64,000 bases of DNA from JBLIRR01 sp049472395 (lineage in GTDB: Bacteria > SZUA-182 > DTGQ01 > JBLIRR01): NCBI GenBank assembly GCA_049472395.1, contig JBLIRR010000030.1, positions 9,892-73,891 of the forward strand, read 5' to 3'. Each line of letters opens with the position of its first letter. Position 1 is the stretch's first letter. Shown one piece after another: positions 18,156 through 26,382 of the stretch. The notes below the pieces were generated by a model. It searched no databases. It was not told the origin of the DNA and was given only the letters and a program-made list of their open reading frames with translations. Both the position numbers and the translations under genes were made by a program.

Positions 18156-19255
18156 TTTTTCTCTCCCTGCTCTCTCGTATTAGTAAACGTGGATAAATCT
18201 TGATTCACAATAAAGCTGTTTAAAGGATCAAAGAGTTCAATTCCTGCATATTTTCTTAACACTTCACAATCACCGACACTCTCTCTGAGGCTTTGAAGAT
18301 ATAGTGCTTCTTTATCATCGGAATTATCATACACCAATGCTGCTTTTGCTCCAATCGCTGTGTATTTAGGAATTTTCCTATTAAAAAGGGATAAACGCAT
18401 TCCCAAGCTTATCCGATTATCCTTGCCCAGTTTTCTGAGAGGCTCTCTCGCAACCCGCTTTATCGTATCAAAAAGAAGCGTATTTCGAAAACGGCTTAAC
18501 TCTTTTTGTTTATACATTTCAGCAAATTCTCGTGTCGCATACCCCGCGCCGATAATGCCATCGGTAATTTCATTAATGGAGCCGACTACTACCTCCTCTA
18601 TGCATGGATCAGCCATGGCTTCATGTATATACCTATACCCTTTTAACCAGCCCAAATAGGCGACTATCGCATGAGGCGCATTATGGATGAAAAGCTTGCA
18701 AAACCAGTGCATATTCAATTCTTCCCTGCTTACTTGCGCGATGGCATCAGGAAGCTGATAATTACCCCTCTCTAATATGAGAATCCCCTGCTCAGTCACT
18801 GTCATTAAAGGATCTTGATCGAGCAGTTCAGGAGGGGCGGTATTGGATGTTATCACATCAGGAATTCCAAAATATATATTTTCATTGCTCGTCAGCTCTC
18901 TTAACCTTATCACGGTTGAGGCATCATTCTCACACGATATGACGGCTTTGGCTCTTTTAAAATATTCAGCCAAGTCATAACAATTGTTTGGGCCGACACA
19001 ACTAAATACAATGTCATATTTTTCTATAGGGACATCATCCCCTAATAAAAAACATTCTGATACGGGAACCTCAATGAATTTATACCTTCTCTCTTCGGCA
19101 ATGGCTGCAGTATACACCTGCCGGGTTTTCATCAAATCAACAAGCGCACTATTGTTGTCAACAAAACTCAACGTAATATCATAGTTTTGCAAAAGAGGGC
19201 CCAGAAACCCTCGCCCGATAGCACCGGCACCATATATGAGTATGTTTAAGGACAT
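18152..19255 (-). CDS. Mannitol-1-phosphate dehydrogenase-like protein
   Basis: This 367-residue polyol-specific long-chain dehydrogenase resembles MtlD. The N-terminal NAD motif is YGAGAIGRGF (8-17), and a C-terminal helical domain includes IHNAPHAIVAYLG, which resembles the conserved helix bearing the catalytic Asn/His pair. It would reduce a ketose phosphate to a hexitol phosphate or the reverse. Finding it translationally coupled to a phosphatase inside a glycan operon suggests a sugar alcohol or polyol building block rather than mannitol catabolism; no PTS gene is present. Confidence 0.78.
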   Translation of the reverse strand: MSLNILIYGAGAIGRGFLGPLLQNYDITLSFVDNNSALVDLMKTRQVYTAAIAEERRYKFIEVPVSECFLLGDDVPIEKYDIVFSCVGPNNCYDLAEYFKRAKAVISCENDASTVIRLRELTSNENIYFGIPDVITSNTAPPELLDQDPLMTVTEQGILILERGNYQLPDAIAQVSREELNMHWFCKLFIHNAPHAIVAYLGWLKGYRYIHEAMADPCIEEVVVGSINEITDGIIGAGYATREFAEMYKQKELSRFRNTLLFDTIKRVAREPLRKLGKDNRISLGMRLSLFNRKIPKYTAIGAKAALVYDNSDDKEALYLQSLRESVGDCEVLRKYAGIELFDPLNSFIVNQDLSTFTNTREQGEKK

Positions 19256-19259
19256 AATT

Positions 19260-20168
19260 CTAGTTTTTCTTGCCTATCACCGCCCGAATATACTGCCCTT
19301 CAGGATCGCCATATTTTAATTGTGTAGCTTGAGCGAAGTATGACATCACCTCATTATGATGTGTAATTTTTACTCTATTTTTTACCTTTCTCACCATATT
19401 TTTCAACAAAGTTTTTCTATTCTCCTGTTCTATATTCTCAAAAGCAGCCTGCGGTATTCTCACACAGCATGTATTAAAAAATAGCTCCCTGGCGCCTGCC
19501 CTATCAATGGTCATACGAAGTGAGGCTTTTGAAAAAATATGGGTCATTGTGTTATTTTCATAATAGGTATCATCAATATTTTTATCGTTTAATATATCGA
19601 GTAAAATAACGCCATCTTCTTTTAAAAGATGCAACATCTGGGTAAGAGCCACAACAGGCTTGTGAAAATAATAGAGGATATTACACGCAAAAATGACATC
19701 AAAAAACCCCATATAAGGGCTCTCATAGTCAAGTGGAAAAAAATTGCCTATCACCTTAATGTTACGCTTTTGCAGCAAATTTCTGCTTTCTGATTCTGGT
19801 TCCACGGCATACAAGCCTAAGTTCTTTTTCGTAAGGATCAATTGCTGAAACATTCCAGGAAATCCGGGACCTATCTCTAAGACTTTCATGCCATCATTCA
19901 AGAATTTATAATGCGATACCAACGCTAAACGTGAGAAATCAATAAAATATTTTCGTGTTTTAAATGAGGTTAAAAATCCAACATTATGCTGTTGAAGCTT
20001 CGAATATTCAACTGAAAAATGACTATCCTCTCGTCGTCTGCTCTCTTTGCGTGGGTAAAAGGATTGATGTTCACATCTCTTACATCGCACTAAATCACAC
20101 ATCCCTAATACTTTATGAGATATTTCCTTTACAGAAAGCTCATTACTTTCACAAATATCACATAGCAC
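19260..20168 (-). CDS. Class I SAM methyltransferase with N-terminal zinc ribbon
   Basis: This 302-residue protein has an N-terminal Cys-rich segment (C3 and C6 in CDICES; CKRCEHQ near 30) and a SAM-binding domain with VLEIGPGFPGMFQQL (about 94-108). It lacks the long C-terminal domain of the two other zinc-ribbon methyltransferases in this operon, so it may act on oxygen, nitrogen or carbon. It lies between the dehydrogenase and the acyl-activating enzyme. The substrate is unknown. Confidence 0.78.
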   Translation of the reverse strand: MLCDICESNELSVKEISHKVLGMCDLVRCKRCEHQSFYPRKESRRREDSHFSVEYSKLQQHNVGFLTSFKTRKYFIDFSRLALVSHYKFLNDGMKVLEIGPGFPGMFQQLILTKKNLGLYAVEPESESRNLLQKRNIKVIGNFFPLDYESPYMGFFDVIFACNILYYFHKPVVALTQMLHLLKEDGVILLDILNDKNIDDTYYENNTMTHIFSKASLRMTIDRAGARELFFNTCCVRIPQAAFENIEQENRKTLLKNMVRKVKNRVKITHHNEVMSYFAQATQLKYGDPEGQYIRAVIGKKN

Positions 20169-20287
20169 AACAAAGGCCCTTTTCTCAATCTCGCCGCCAT
20201 ACCCTTTTCTAGCCGTTCACATGTTTAAAGTGTAGCGTTCAGGGTTATCTTTCCTTCGCAGTTCTTCTCCAGAGGTCATTACCTATC

Positions 20288-21844
20288 TTATCGACAGATA
20301 CCTTCCCTTTCTCTGAGTTCCCGCTTCAATATTTTCCCGGAAGGCCCCTTGGGAAGAGCGTCGATGAATACGAATTCGGCCGGCGTTTTAAAATCACCAA
20401 GCTTTTCTTTGCAATATATCTTAAGCTCTTTTGAATCAGTATGAAAGCCATCTTTTACCACGACGTAGCTTTTGATAGTCTCTCCCAAGAGAATATCCGG
20501 CTTACCGATTGTCGCAGCCTCTTTGATTGAGGGATGCGAGATAAGAGTCTCATCAATCTGGGAAGGCACTATATTAACCCCACCCTTAATAATCAAATCT
20601 TTTTTTCTTTCACAGTAGTAATAGAGCCCCTCTTTATCTTTTACTCCCAAATCCCCTGTCATGAAATACCCATTATGAAAACTCTCCTCATAGAGCTTGT
20701 GATTTTTATAATATCCCTTCAAAAGCCCCGGCCCCTTTATTCCGAACTCGCCCAACTCCCCTTCCTTGACCTCCTGTCTGTTTTCATCAAAAAGCACCAC
20801 ATCAACGATATCAAAAGGCCTTCCTATGCTCCCCGCTCGCCGGCCAGGCTCCCTCGGATTATCAAAATGAGTGGCCCCTGTCTCAGATAATCCATAGAGA
20901 TTCGCCAGGGGTATGCCAAATTTATGTTCAAATGCCTCCTGAAGATTCTGGGGGAGAAAGGAAGAACCACACCCTATAAAGTCAATAGTGGCGACTTTTT
21001 CCTGTGTAAAATTTTTATAGGGGGTATTGAGAATAGCAATGATTATTGAGGGGACTATCTCAATAAACGTTACTTTATGCCGTTCGATCTCATCCCAAAG
21101 ATTCGCCCTCACTTTCCAAAAGGATTCGTATAAAACAACTGTGGACCCCGTGCATATGCATTGTTGTATGGTATATCGAAGCGAGGCGGTATGGCCAAGT
21201 GGCAATACACATATGTGGACAGATCCTGGAGTTGTAAAACCACTGCGGAGCATGGACGCTTGTGTCACTACCATGCTTTTATAGGAATATTCAATAATTT
21301 TCGGACTCCCGGTAGTTCCGGAAGAATAATACATGATTGCAGTGCGTGTAGTGTCCACGTCAGGTGATGGGAATGGATTTATCGGGTATTTCTGCACTCT
21401 TTCAATAAAAGAGCCCCCTTCACACTCATCCAAATTTCTTACAATAAAGGGGGACTTTGAGAGGGCTTTTATATGATTTCTATGGCAAAAAATAATTTTC
21501 GGGCTTATAATTTCTACTTTTGAGAGCACTTCCTCGCCACTTAAGTGAAACGGAAAGGGATTAAGGATGATCCGGCTTCTCAATGCCGCAAAATAGAGAA
21601 GCAGATAATCAATGGAGTTTCTCAGGATAACAGAAATAATATCCCCCTGCCCTAGACCTTCGCTCTGCAGAAAATAACAACATTGATTCACCATTTTATT
21701 AAATGCTGCATACGTCCACTTATGCTCACCCTCAATAAGAAAAAGCTGGTCAGGAAACTTCCGGGAGGTGTGGTCCACTATTTCGGAAAAAGTCGGAAAT
21801 CTCTCAATAGCTGCTGCCAGTGTGTGCTGTTTCTCGTTATCCAT
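20288..21844 (-). CDS. Acyl-adenylate-forming ligase (AMP-dependent synthetase)
   Basis: This 518-residue ANL-superfamily enzyme activates a carboxylic acid as the acyl-adenylate and passes it to CoA or a carrier protein. Core motifs are YYSSGTTGSPK (P-loop), YGLSETGAT, TGDLG, ERKKDLIIKGG and the C-terminal catalytic lysine in PSGKILKREL. The open frame extends to 21931, but the ATG at 21844 is preferred because it overlaps the VOC gene by eight bases and begins at the usual domain edge. With the acyl carrier protein at 13549-13788 it forms an acyl-loading pair; the acid substrate is unknown. Confidence 0.88.
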   Translation of the reverse strand: MDNEKQHTLAAAIERFPTFSEIVDHTSRKFPDQLFLIEGEHKWTYAAFNKMVNQCCYFLQSEGLGQGDIISVILRNSIDYLLLYFAALRSRIILNPFPFHLSGEEVLSKVEIISPKIIFCHRNHIKALSKSPFIVRNLDECEGGSFIERVQKYPINPFPSPDVDTTRTAIMYYSSGTTGSPKIIEYSYKSMVVTQASMLRSGFTTPGSVHICVLPLGHTASLRYTIQQCICTGSTVVLYESFWKVRANLWDEIERHKVTFIEIVPSIIIAILNTPYKNFTQEKVATIDFIGCGSSFLPQNLQEAFEHKFGIPLANLYGLSETGATHFDNPREPGRRAGSIGRPFDIVDVVLFDENRQEVKEGELGEFGIKGPGLLKGYYKNHKLYEESFHNGYFMTGDLGVKDKEGLYYYCERKKDLIIKGGVNIVPSQIDETLISHPSIKEAATIGKPDILLGETIKSYVVVKDGFHTDSKELKIYCKEKLGDFKTPAEFVFIDALPKGPSGKILKRELREREGICR

Positions 21845-22253
21845 CTTGTTTCTCAATGAGTTCCACCAAATCTTTTTCGCTTGTATAAAGCCACACAGTG
21901 CGGGTATTACCATGCCCCGCACCCAGAACAATACTGTTAAGAATCATTGCGCGCAGCGATTTAAAATGTTCTATTGCCTTCTCTATATTCTCTACTTCAT
22001 ACGCCAGATGATGAAGGCCTCCTCCTGTTTTTTTTAAAAAATTGCTCACGCGCGAATTTTCATCAATAGGCATTATCAGTTCAATCATCGGCATTCTGCC
22101 ATGCCCCGCATCTAAGAATAAGACATTCACATTATGGGCGGGTTCATAGACAACACCTGATAAGGGCTTACACCCGTATGTCTTCATATAGTACTCTTTT
22201 GAATGCTCAATATCTTTTACCACAATACCTATATGCTCTAATCTCATCTCCAT
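21837..22253 (-). CDS. VOC-superfamily protein (methylmalonyl-CoA-epimerase-like)
   Basis: This protein of about 138 residues has two beta-alpha-beta-beta-beta repeats. The metal-ligand pattern is H7 (LEHIGIVV), a glutamate in MIELIMP, a histidine in GGGLHHLAYEV and a C-terminal glutamate in DLVELIEK, as in methylmalonyl-CoA epimerase and glyoxalase I. The frame is open upstream to a TTG at 22274, but the ATG at 22253 has GGGGTGA ahead of it. Lying beside the acyl ligase, it may epimerise or otherwise modify the acyl thioester. Confidence 0.75.
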   Translation of the reverse strand: MEMRLEHIGIVVKDIEHSKEYYMKTYGCKPLSGVVYEPAHNVNVLFLDAGHGRMPMIELIMPIDENSRVSNFLKKTGGGLHHLAYEVENIEKAIEHFKSLRAMILNSIVLGAGHGNTRTVWLYTSEKDLVELIEKQDG

Positions 22254-22279
22254 CACGTCACCCCATTCAGTCAATTTTT

Positions 22280-23266
22280 CTAATAAATTTCCAGAGTATC
22301 TCCCATTGTAAAATACCAGTTATCCTCACACAAAAGGGATTTATATCGTTCTTGATCTAGATTGAACCGGCAGATCATCGGACGAGATGAGACTTTCTGA
22401 AATCCATACCCCTGGAGGATTTTCCGTAAAAATAAAGATCCTTGCATCCATAAATTGACTTCATGCACCTTCCTGGTTTTAAAAAATTCCAGTCCCTTTT
22501 CAACCAAAAAGAGGGCATAATCTTCCTTGTCCTGACGAGTAAAAAGATCTATAAAATGACCCCTTAAGATGGCCTCTTCCTGATAAAGCTTGAGGACGCA
22601 GTATCCGACTAATCTTCCATTATCGTAAGCACCAAAGGAATAATAGGTTATATCAGGCCGTGCAGAATATCGCCAGTTCAGGAAATCCGCATTCCTGATC
22701 ACTATTACTTTATATAAGTGCTTGGTTTCATCCCACAGCGCATCTGTGGCATGATCAAATTCCTCTATTCCCTTAAATTGCAGTCCTGCGGGAAAATTAG
22801 TAATAAAATGCTCTGAGGCTCCATCCAATGTTTTCTGAAACAATGCCTGCATAGAGATGTCCGAATACCCAAGGTGTGTGATATGAAGATCATAGGCATT
22901 GTCGTTGGGATAGCCATAGGTAAAGGGAATTTTTTGTCTTTCAACCTCTTTGAGCATTTTATCAGCGACAAATTTAATAAGTCCCCGATTCTGCCACGCC
23001 GGCTTTACAATCATCGCGATTGAATGGGAGCCTCTGATTTTTTCTCCGTTAATCCAGTACCACATCGGTATGACCGCAAAATGAGCAATCAGCTCACCTT
23101 CATTGTCCGCCACAAAAATTATCGGTTCTCCCGCGGGATTATCCCCCTTATATTTCCAATACCAGTTGGGCAGGTCACGGCGATTCCACGGATGGACCTC
23201 CACAAGCCGGTCGAGGAGCATAATATCCTGTTCATCCCCCTCTTTGTAAGGTCTAATATCTATCAT
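22280..23266 (-). CDS. GNAT-family acyltransferase
   Basis: This 328-residue protein has an N-terminal GNAT domain (MIVKPAWQNRGLIKFVADKM near 85-104 is the acyl-CoA loop, though the usual GxG is reduced to NRG) and a second GNAT-like half (about 190-320). Large two-domain GNAT proteins often use bulky or carrier-bound acyl donors. Its position directly ahead of the VOC and acyl-ligase genes makes it the best candidate for moving the special acyl group onto an amino sugar; this is an inference from context. Confidence 0.75.
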   Translation of the reverse strand: MIDIRPYKEGDEQDIMLLDRLVEVHPWNRRDLPNWYWKYKGDNPAGEPIIFVADNEGELIAHFAVIPMWYWINGEKIRGSHSIAMIVKPAWQNRGLIKFVADKMLKEVERQKIPFTYGYPNDNAYDLHITHLGYSDISMQALFQKTLDGASEHFITNFPAGLQFKGIEEFDHATDALWDETKHLYKVIVIRNADFLNWRYSARPDITYYSFGAYDNGRLVGYCVLKLYQEEAILRGHFIDLFTRQDKEDYALFLVEKGLEFFKTRKVHEVNLWMQGSLFLRKILQGYGFQKVSSRPMICRFNLDQERYKSLLCEDNWYFTMGDTLEIY

Positions 23267-23308
23267 AATGTCTCCACCTTATCTCCTCTACAATGTCTCC
23301 TTGTGTGT

Positions 23309-23390
23309 CGGCAATTCTCATTTTAAGCACATACCATGTTGCACATTACCCCGCGTTTCGCATACACATACGTCAAAATTATAATTGCTG
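23309..23390. repeat. Inverted-repeat element, degenerate relative of 44329-44404
   Basis: The ends GGCAATTCTCATTTTAA and TCAAAATTATAATTGC are imperfect inverted repeats, matching the termini of the element at 44329-44404 at about 14 of 18 positions each, and the centre shares an ACATA/CATGT/GCA core. No clear target duplication remains. It lies in the gap between the PseG-like gene and the second GNAT gene. Confidence 0.55.
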
Positions 23391-23398
23391 CGTGCCTT

Positions 23399-24460
23399 TT
23401 ATGTGAGTTGATACAAATCCATTATATGATCCACAACTCTTTCCACTCCCCTGCCATCTATAAATGCTTTGCCTTTTTTCGACATCCTCTGTCGCATGAT
23501 TCTATTTCGTAAAAACTCAAAAAACAACTCTATAAATTCTTTTTCCTCTGCATTTTCACTGCGGCCTAAAAAGGTCCCAAATCCCTTTTCATTTACCTTA
23601 CGCCCTGTCACTTCTTGATTGTCATCAATAATAAATACTATTTGCGGCACCCCGAGAAAAGCAAGCTCAAATACGCTCGTCCCCGCGGCAGTAATTGCGA
23701 AGTCAGCATCTTTCATGATGGACGCAAGCTCATAGTTTCCACTGATCATCTCTATCTTGATCTTTTTAAAGTCTGAGGTTATACCTTCAATCTTTTCTAT
23801 CTGGGCTGCATCAGCCGGAAGGGCCCAAAGGATCCTAAGGGGTGATTCCAAGCGCTGATCTATATGATGAAACATCCCTAACAGGTGCTTGATCCGGGAG
23901 AAGGTATCACCCCCGCCAAAGCTCATGAACACAAAAGGATCATGCCTTATACTGTTCTCTTTTTTTCTCATCCTTAGTACATCATCTCGCAGTAATACAT
24001 AGCGAGTACCAAGCAGAAACCTCACCTCTCCCATGGTTTTATACACAAGGGATTCGGCATTAATGTTTTGATTGATAATAAGATCCACACAAAAGTCTCG
24101 ATCTGCCATATCATCGATGGCGATGAGATTGGAATATTTTTTTTTGAATTCAACCATCTGGGATGTGGTGACATCATAATTATCAAATATCACAATAGTT
24201 GAGTTATTATGGCCTGATAAGCCACCAAGGTCACATTCAAGTCCCTCAGCCTCATCATCCAGAAAGATATAATGAAAATTGTCTTTCTCCAAGAGTATCC
24301 TGTATAAATCCGCACACTCAAGTTTTCTGACCAGAAAGGTTGTGATGAAACCTTTTTTCTGAAATCCCTGAGCTAAGGCAATACATCGCATTATATGCCC
24401 AAGGCCGTAGCGGAGGCCCGCATCACATCGAAAATAAATTGTTCCCCTACCTGCTCCCAT
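23399..24460 (-). CDS. pseG: PseG-like UDP-sugar hydrolase
   Basis: This 353-residue GT-B-fold protein of the PseG family removes UDP from the 2,4-diacetamido-trideoxy-altropyranose precursor before condensation. The N-terminal FRCDAGLRYGLGHIMRCIAL carries the GxGH catalytic histidine (H22). SFGGGDTF and ITAAGTSVFELAFLGVP in the C-terminal half form the nucleotide-binding region. It overlaps the PIG-L gene by 14 bases. It is the only NDP-amino-sugar hydrolase seen in the window and might serve both nonulosonate sets. Confidence 0.85.
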   Translation of the reverse strand: MGAGRGTIYFRCDAGLRYGLGHIMRCIALAQGFQKKGFITTFLVRKLECADLYRILLEKDNFHYIFLDDEAEGLECDLGGLSGHNNSTIVIFDNYDVTTSQMVEFKKKYSNLIAIDDMADRDFCVDLIINQNINAESLVYKTMGEVRFLLGTRYVLLRDDVLRMRKKENSIRHDPFVFMSFGGGDTFSRIKHLLGMFHHIDQRLESPLRILWALPADAAQIEKIEGITSDFKKIKIEMISGNYELASIMKDADFAITAAGTSVFELAFLGVPQIVFIIDDNQEVTGRKVNEKGFGTFLGRSENAEEKEFIELFFEFLRNRIMRQRMSKKGKAFIDGRGVERVVDHIMDLYQLT

Positions 24461-25166
24461 GAATCACTGCCCTTACACACTCAAATGCTTCAGCAGCCTC
24501 AAGATTAACCATTTGACCATAGCGCTGGGCCTGAATTCTCACCGAATCTAATGATCGAGCATAGGGAAAGGGCTTTATTTCTGACTCATAGTATGACATG
24601 GCCTTGATTTTATCATCAATAGTGCGTGTCACATCAATGAATACATGAGGAATAAAATAGTTCTCGCGCGACCCAAAATAAAGCTCAGTGGATGAGAGGA
24701 TATCAAAGCAAAGGATAATATCCGGCGCCCATACCTGTCCGGGGCGTGATGCTGTCATCACCGCACGATTGGTAATCTGATGGTCAATATTTAAATCACC
24801 CCGGTGGTGAGTCATAATAATAGTGGCAGGGAATTTTTGCAGGAAAGACTCAATCTCCTTAATGATATCAAGTAAATCGACAGAATCAAAACGATTATCG
24901 GGAAATTCCTTTAAAATAACCTCATCAACCCCGAGCGTCCGGTTCGCGTGCAGACAACTTCTCTTTAACTGCTCTATATGCGCTTTATCAGCTTCTCTGT
25001 TACGGATTTTGCGCCGCGACGTGATACCTTCGCCAAGGATCAAGACCTTAATCTGCGCGCCCTCTCCTGCCCATTTCTTTAAGGTAGCGCCACATCCCAG
25101 AATTTCATCATCAGGATGCGCTGCAATGACTGCTATTTTTGTCTCACCATTCACCATATCGTTCAT
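24447..25166 (-). CDS. PIG-L/LmbE-family deacetylase
   Basis: This 239-residue zinc-dependent N-deacetylase has AHPDDEILG (residues 16-24) and HHRGDLNIDHQ (near 120), the two metal-binding motifs of the family. Members remove N-acetyl groups from GlcNAc-type sugars. In a pseudaminate-like operon that also has an acetyltransferase and an acyl-loading module, it could strip an acetyl group so that another acyl can be attached. It is separated from the PseH-like gene by two bases. Confidence 0.87.
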   Translation of the reverse strand: MNDMVNGETKIAVIAAHPDDEILGCGATLKKWAGEGAQIKVLILGEGITSRRKIRNREADKAHIEQLKRSCLHANRTLGVDEVILKEFPDNRFDSVDLLDIIKEIESFLQKFPATIIMTHHRGDLNIDHQITNRAVMTASRPGQVWAPDIILCFDILSSTELYFGSRENYFIPHVFIDVTRTIDDKIKAMSYYESEIKPFPYARSLDSVRIQAQRYGQMVNLEAAEAFECVRAVIHGSR

Positions 25167-25168
25167 GC

Positions 25169-25654
25169 TTACTCTGTGTCCGTGATATTTTTATCAAATA
25201 CATAGGTCACGAAACTTTCTTTAAATCCAGCTTTTTGAAAGGCTTTCACCGACGCTTTGTTCTCGATTTTGATCTCGGCGACTATAGGTTTCATGTTTTT
25301 TTTCTCAGACCTATAGAGCGCTACACCCCTCTCTATCAGGTCGGTTCCGAATCCCTTTCCAATCCATGCAGGATTTACCATGACACTCACCTTTATGGAA
25401 CTGCCATGATCTTCAAACCTTATTGTACCAATTTTATTCTCTTTTTTATAGGCCATATAGGCCACTGTTTTCGGATCTTTCAATTGTGTATGAAACCATT
25501 TTTCATGCTCATCCCATGCAAGCGGCTCCGAATTAAAAAAATTCTTTCTTACATCAGGATTGTTTCTCCAGTGAAATAAATCTTTACTGTCACCGGGCCC
25601 CACATGTCTTAAAATGATCGGTCCCTTTTCATTCTTTTGGTCGCACATGTGCAT
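25169..25654 (-). CDS. pseH: GNAT acetyltransferase, PseH-like
   Basis: This 161-residue GNAT protein is of the RimJ/PseH type. LRHVGPGDSKDLFHWRNNPDVR (about 15-36) resembles the N-terminus of PseH, and VMVNPAWIGKGFGTDLI is the acetyl-CoA loop. PseH acetylates the 4-amino group of the altrosamine intermediate. The start at 25654 has GGAG eight bases upstream and overlaps the preceding gene by 26 bases. The neighbours PseG-like and SpsF-like support the call, although some members of this group have other amino-sugar substrates. Confidence 0.75.
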   Translation of the reverse strand: MHMCDQKNEKGPIILRHVGPGDSKDLFHWRNNPDVRKNFFNSEPLAWDEHEKWFHTQLKDPKTVAYMAYKKENKIGTIRFEDHGSSIKVSVMVNPAWIGKGFGTDLIERGVALYRSEKKNMKPIVAEIKIENKASVKAFQKAGFKESFVTYVFDKNITDTE

Positions 25655-26357
25655 TTATAGATCTCCACTCAGGATGTGCATCCATCACATCAAGCATGTC
25701 TTCCAAACCGAAAGCCGGTTTTCTCGGGAACAATGCCTCAAAAATTTTTGTAATAAGCGCCAAATCCTCTGGTGTATCAACAGTCCAGCGATGATGACTT
25801 TGATCTGTGTCATAGGGAACATTGACACACCTATATCGCTCTGGCCTTTGATGAATAAAGGGTGTCACATGCTCACGTTCAACTTCATCTTCTGCTTCTC
25901 TGTGCGCTTCTTGTAATACCTTAAAAGAGAACACTTCGGTGTCCATTCCCCGGGGATAGGTCCGTGACAGTACATTGGATACATAATCACAGCTGTCTTT
26001 ATTATTCATATAAAAAGCAATAACCTTATTGATCACCTTTGAATCGATAACAGGGCAATCTGACGTTATTCGAATGATTATATCTGCGCTGAACTCTTTG
26101 GCTGTCTCATAATAGCGGCTTAACACATCCTCCTCTGACCCTCGATAAAAATCCATAGCACATTGCTTGCATAGAGTAACAATTGGCTCATCAGTGCTAT
26201 TCGTGGTCGTGGCAATCACTATCTGGTCTGCATTCTGCACTCTCTTAAGACGGGCAATCAAATGCGCCAGAAGCGGTTTCCCGCATACCTCCTTTAAGAC
26301 TTTGCCCGGTAAGCGCGTAGAGGTCATTCGAGCCTGCACGATAATTACTTTTTTCAT
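25629..26357 (-). CDS. SpsF/PseF-like cytidylyltransferase
   Basis: This 242-residue nucleotidyltransferase begins VIIVQARMTSTRLPGKVL, the signature of SpsF and related CMP-sugar synthetases found in pseudaminate loci. ITSDCPVID near 95 and YDTDQSHHRWTVDTPEDL near the C-terminus supply the metal site. The ATG at 26357 is preferred over the open frame to 26396 because GGAGAGAG lies upstream and the longer form would overlap the ABC transporter gene. It probably makes the CMP-nonulosonate of set 2. Confidence 0.82.
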   Translation of the reverse strand: MKKVIIVQARMTSTRLPGKVLKEVCGKPLLAHLIARLKRVQNADQIVIATTTNSTDEPIVTLCKQCAMDFYRGSEEDVLSRYYETAKEFSADIIIRITSDCPVIDSKVINKVIAFYMNNKDSCDYVSNVLSRTYPRGMDTEVFSFKVLQEAHREAEDEVEREHVTPFIHQRPERYRCVNVPYDTDQSHHRWTVDTPEDLALITKIFEALFPRKPAFGLEDMLDVMDAHPEWRSINAHVRPKE

Positions 26358-26382
26358 CAAAAAAAATCTCTCTCCACCACAC

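Noticed and set aside
21845..21931. Upstream extension of the acyl-ligase frame
   Set aside because: It lies inside the VOC gene on the same strand and the family's N-terminus begins at the ATG at 21844.
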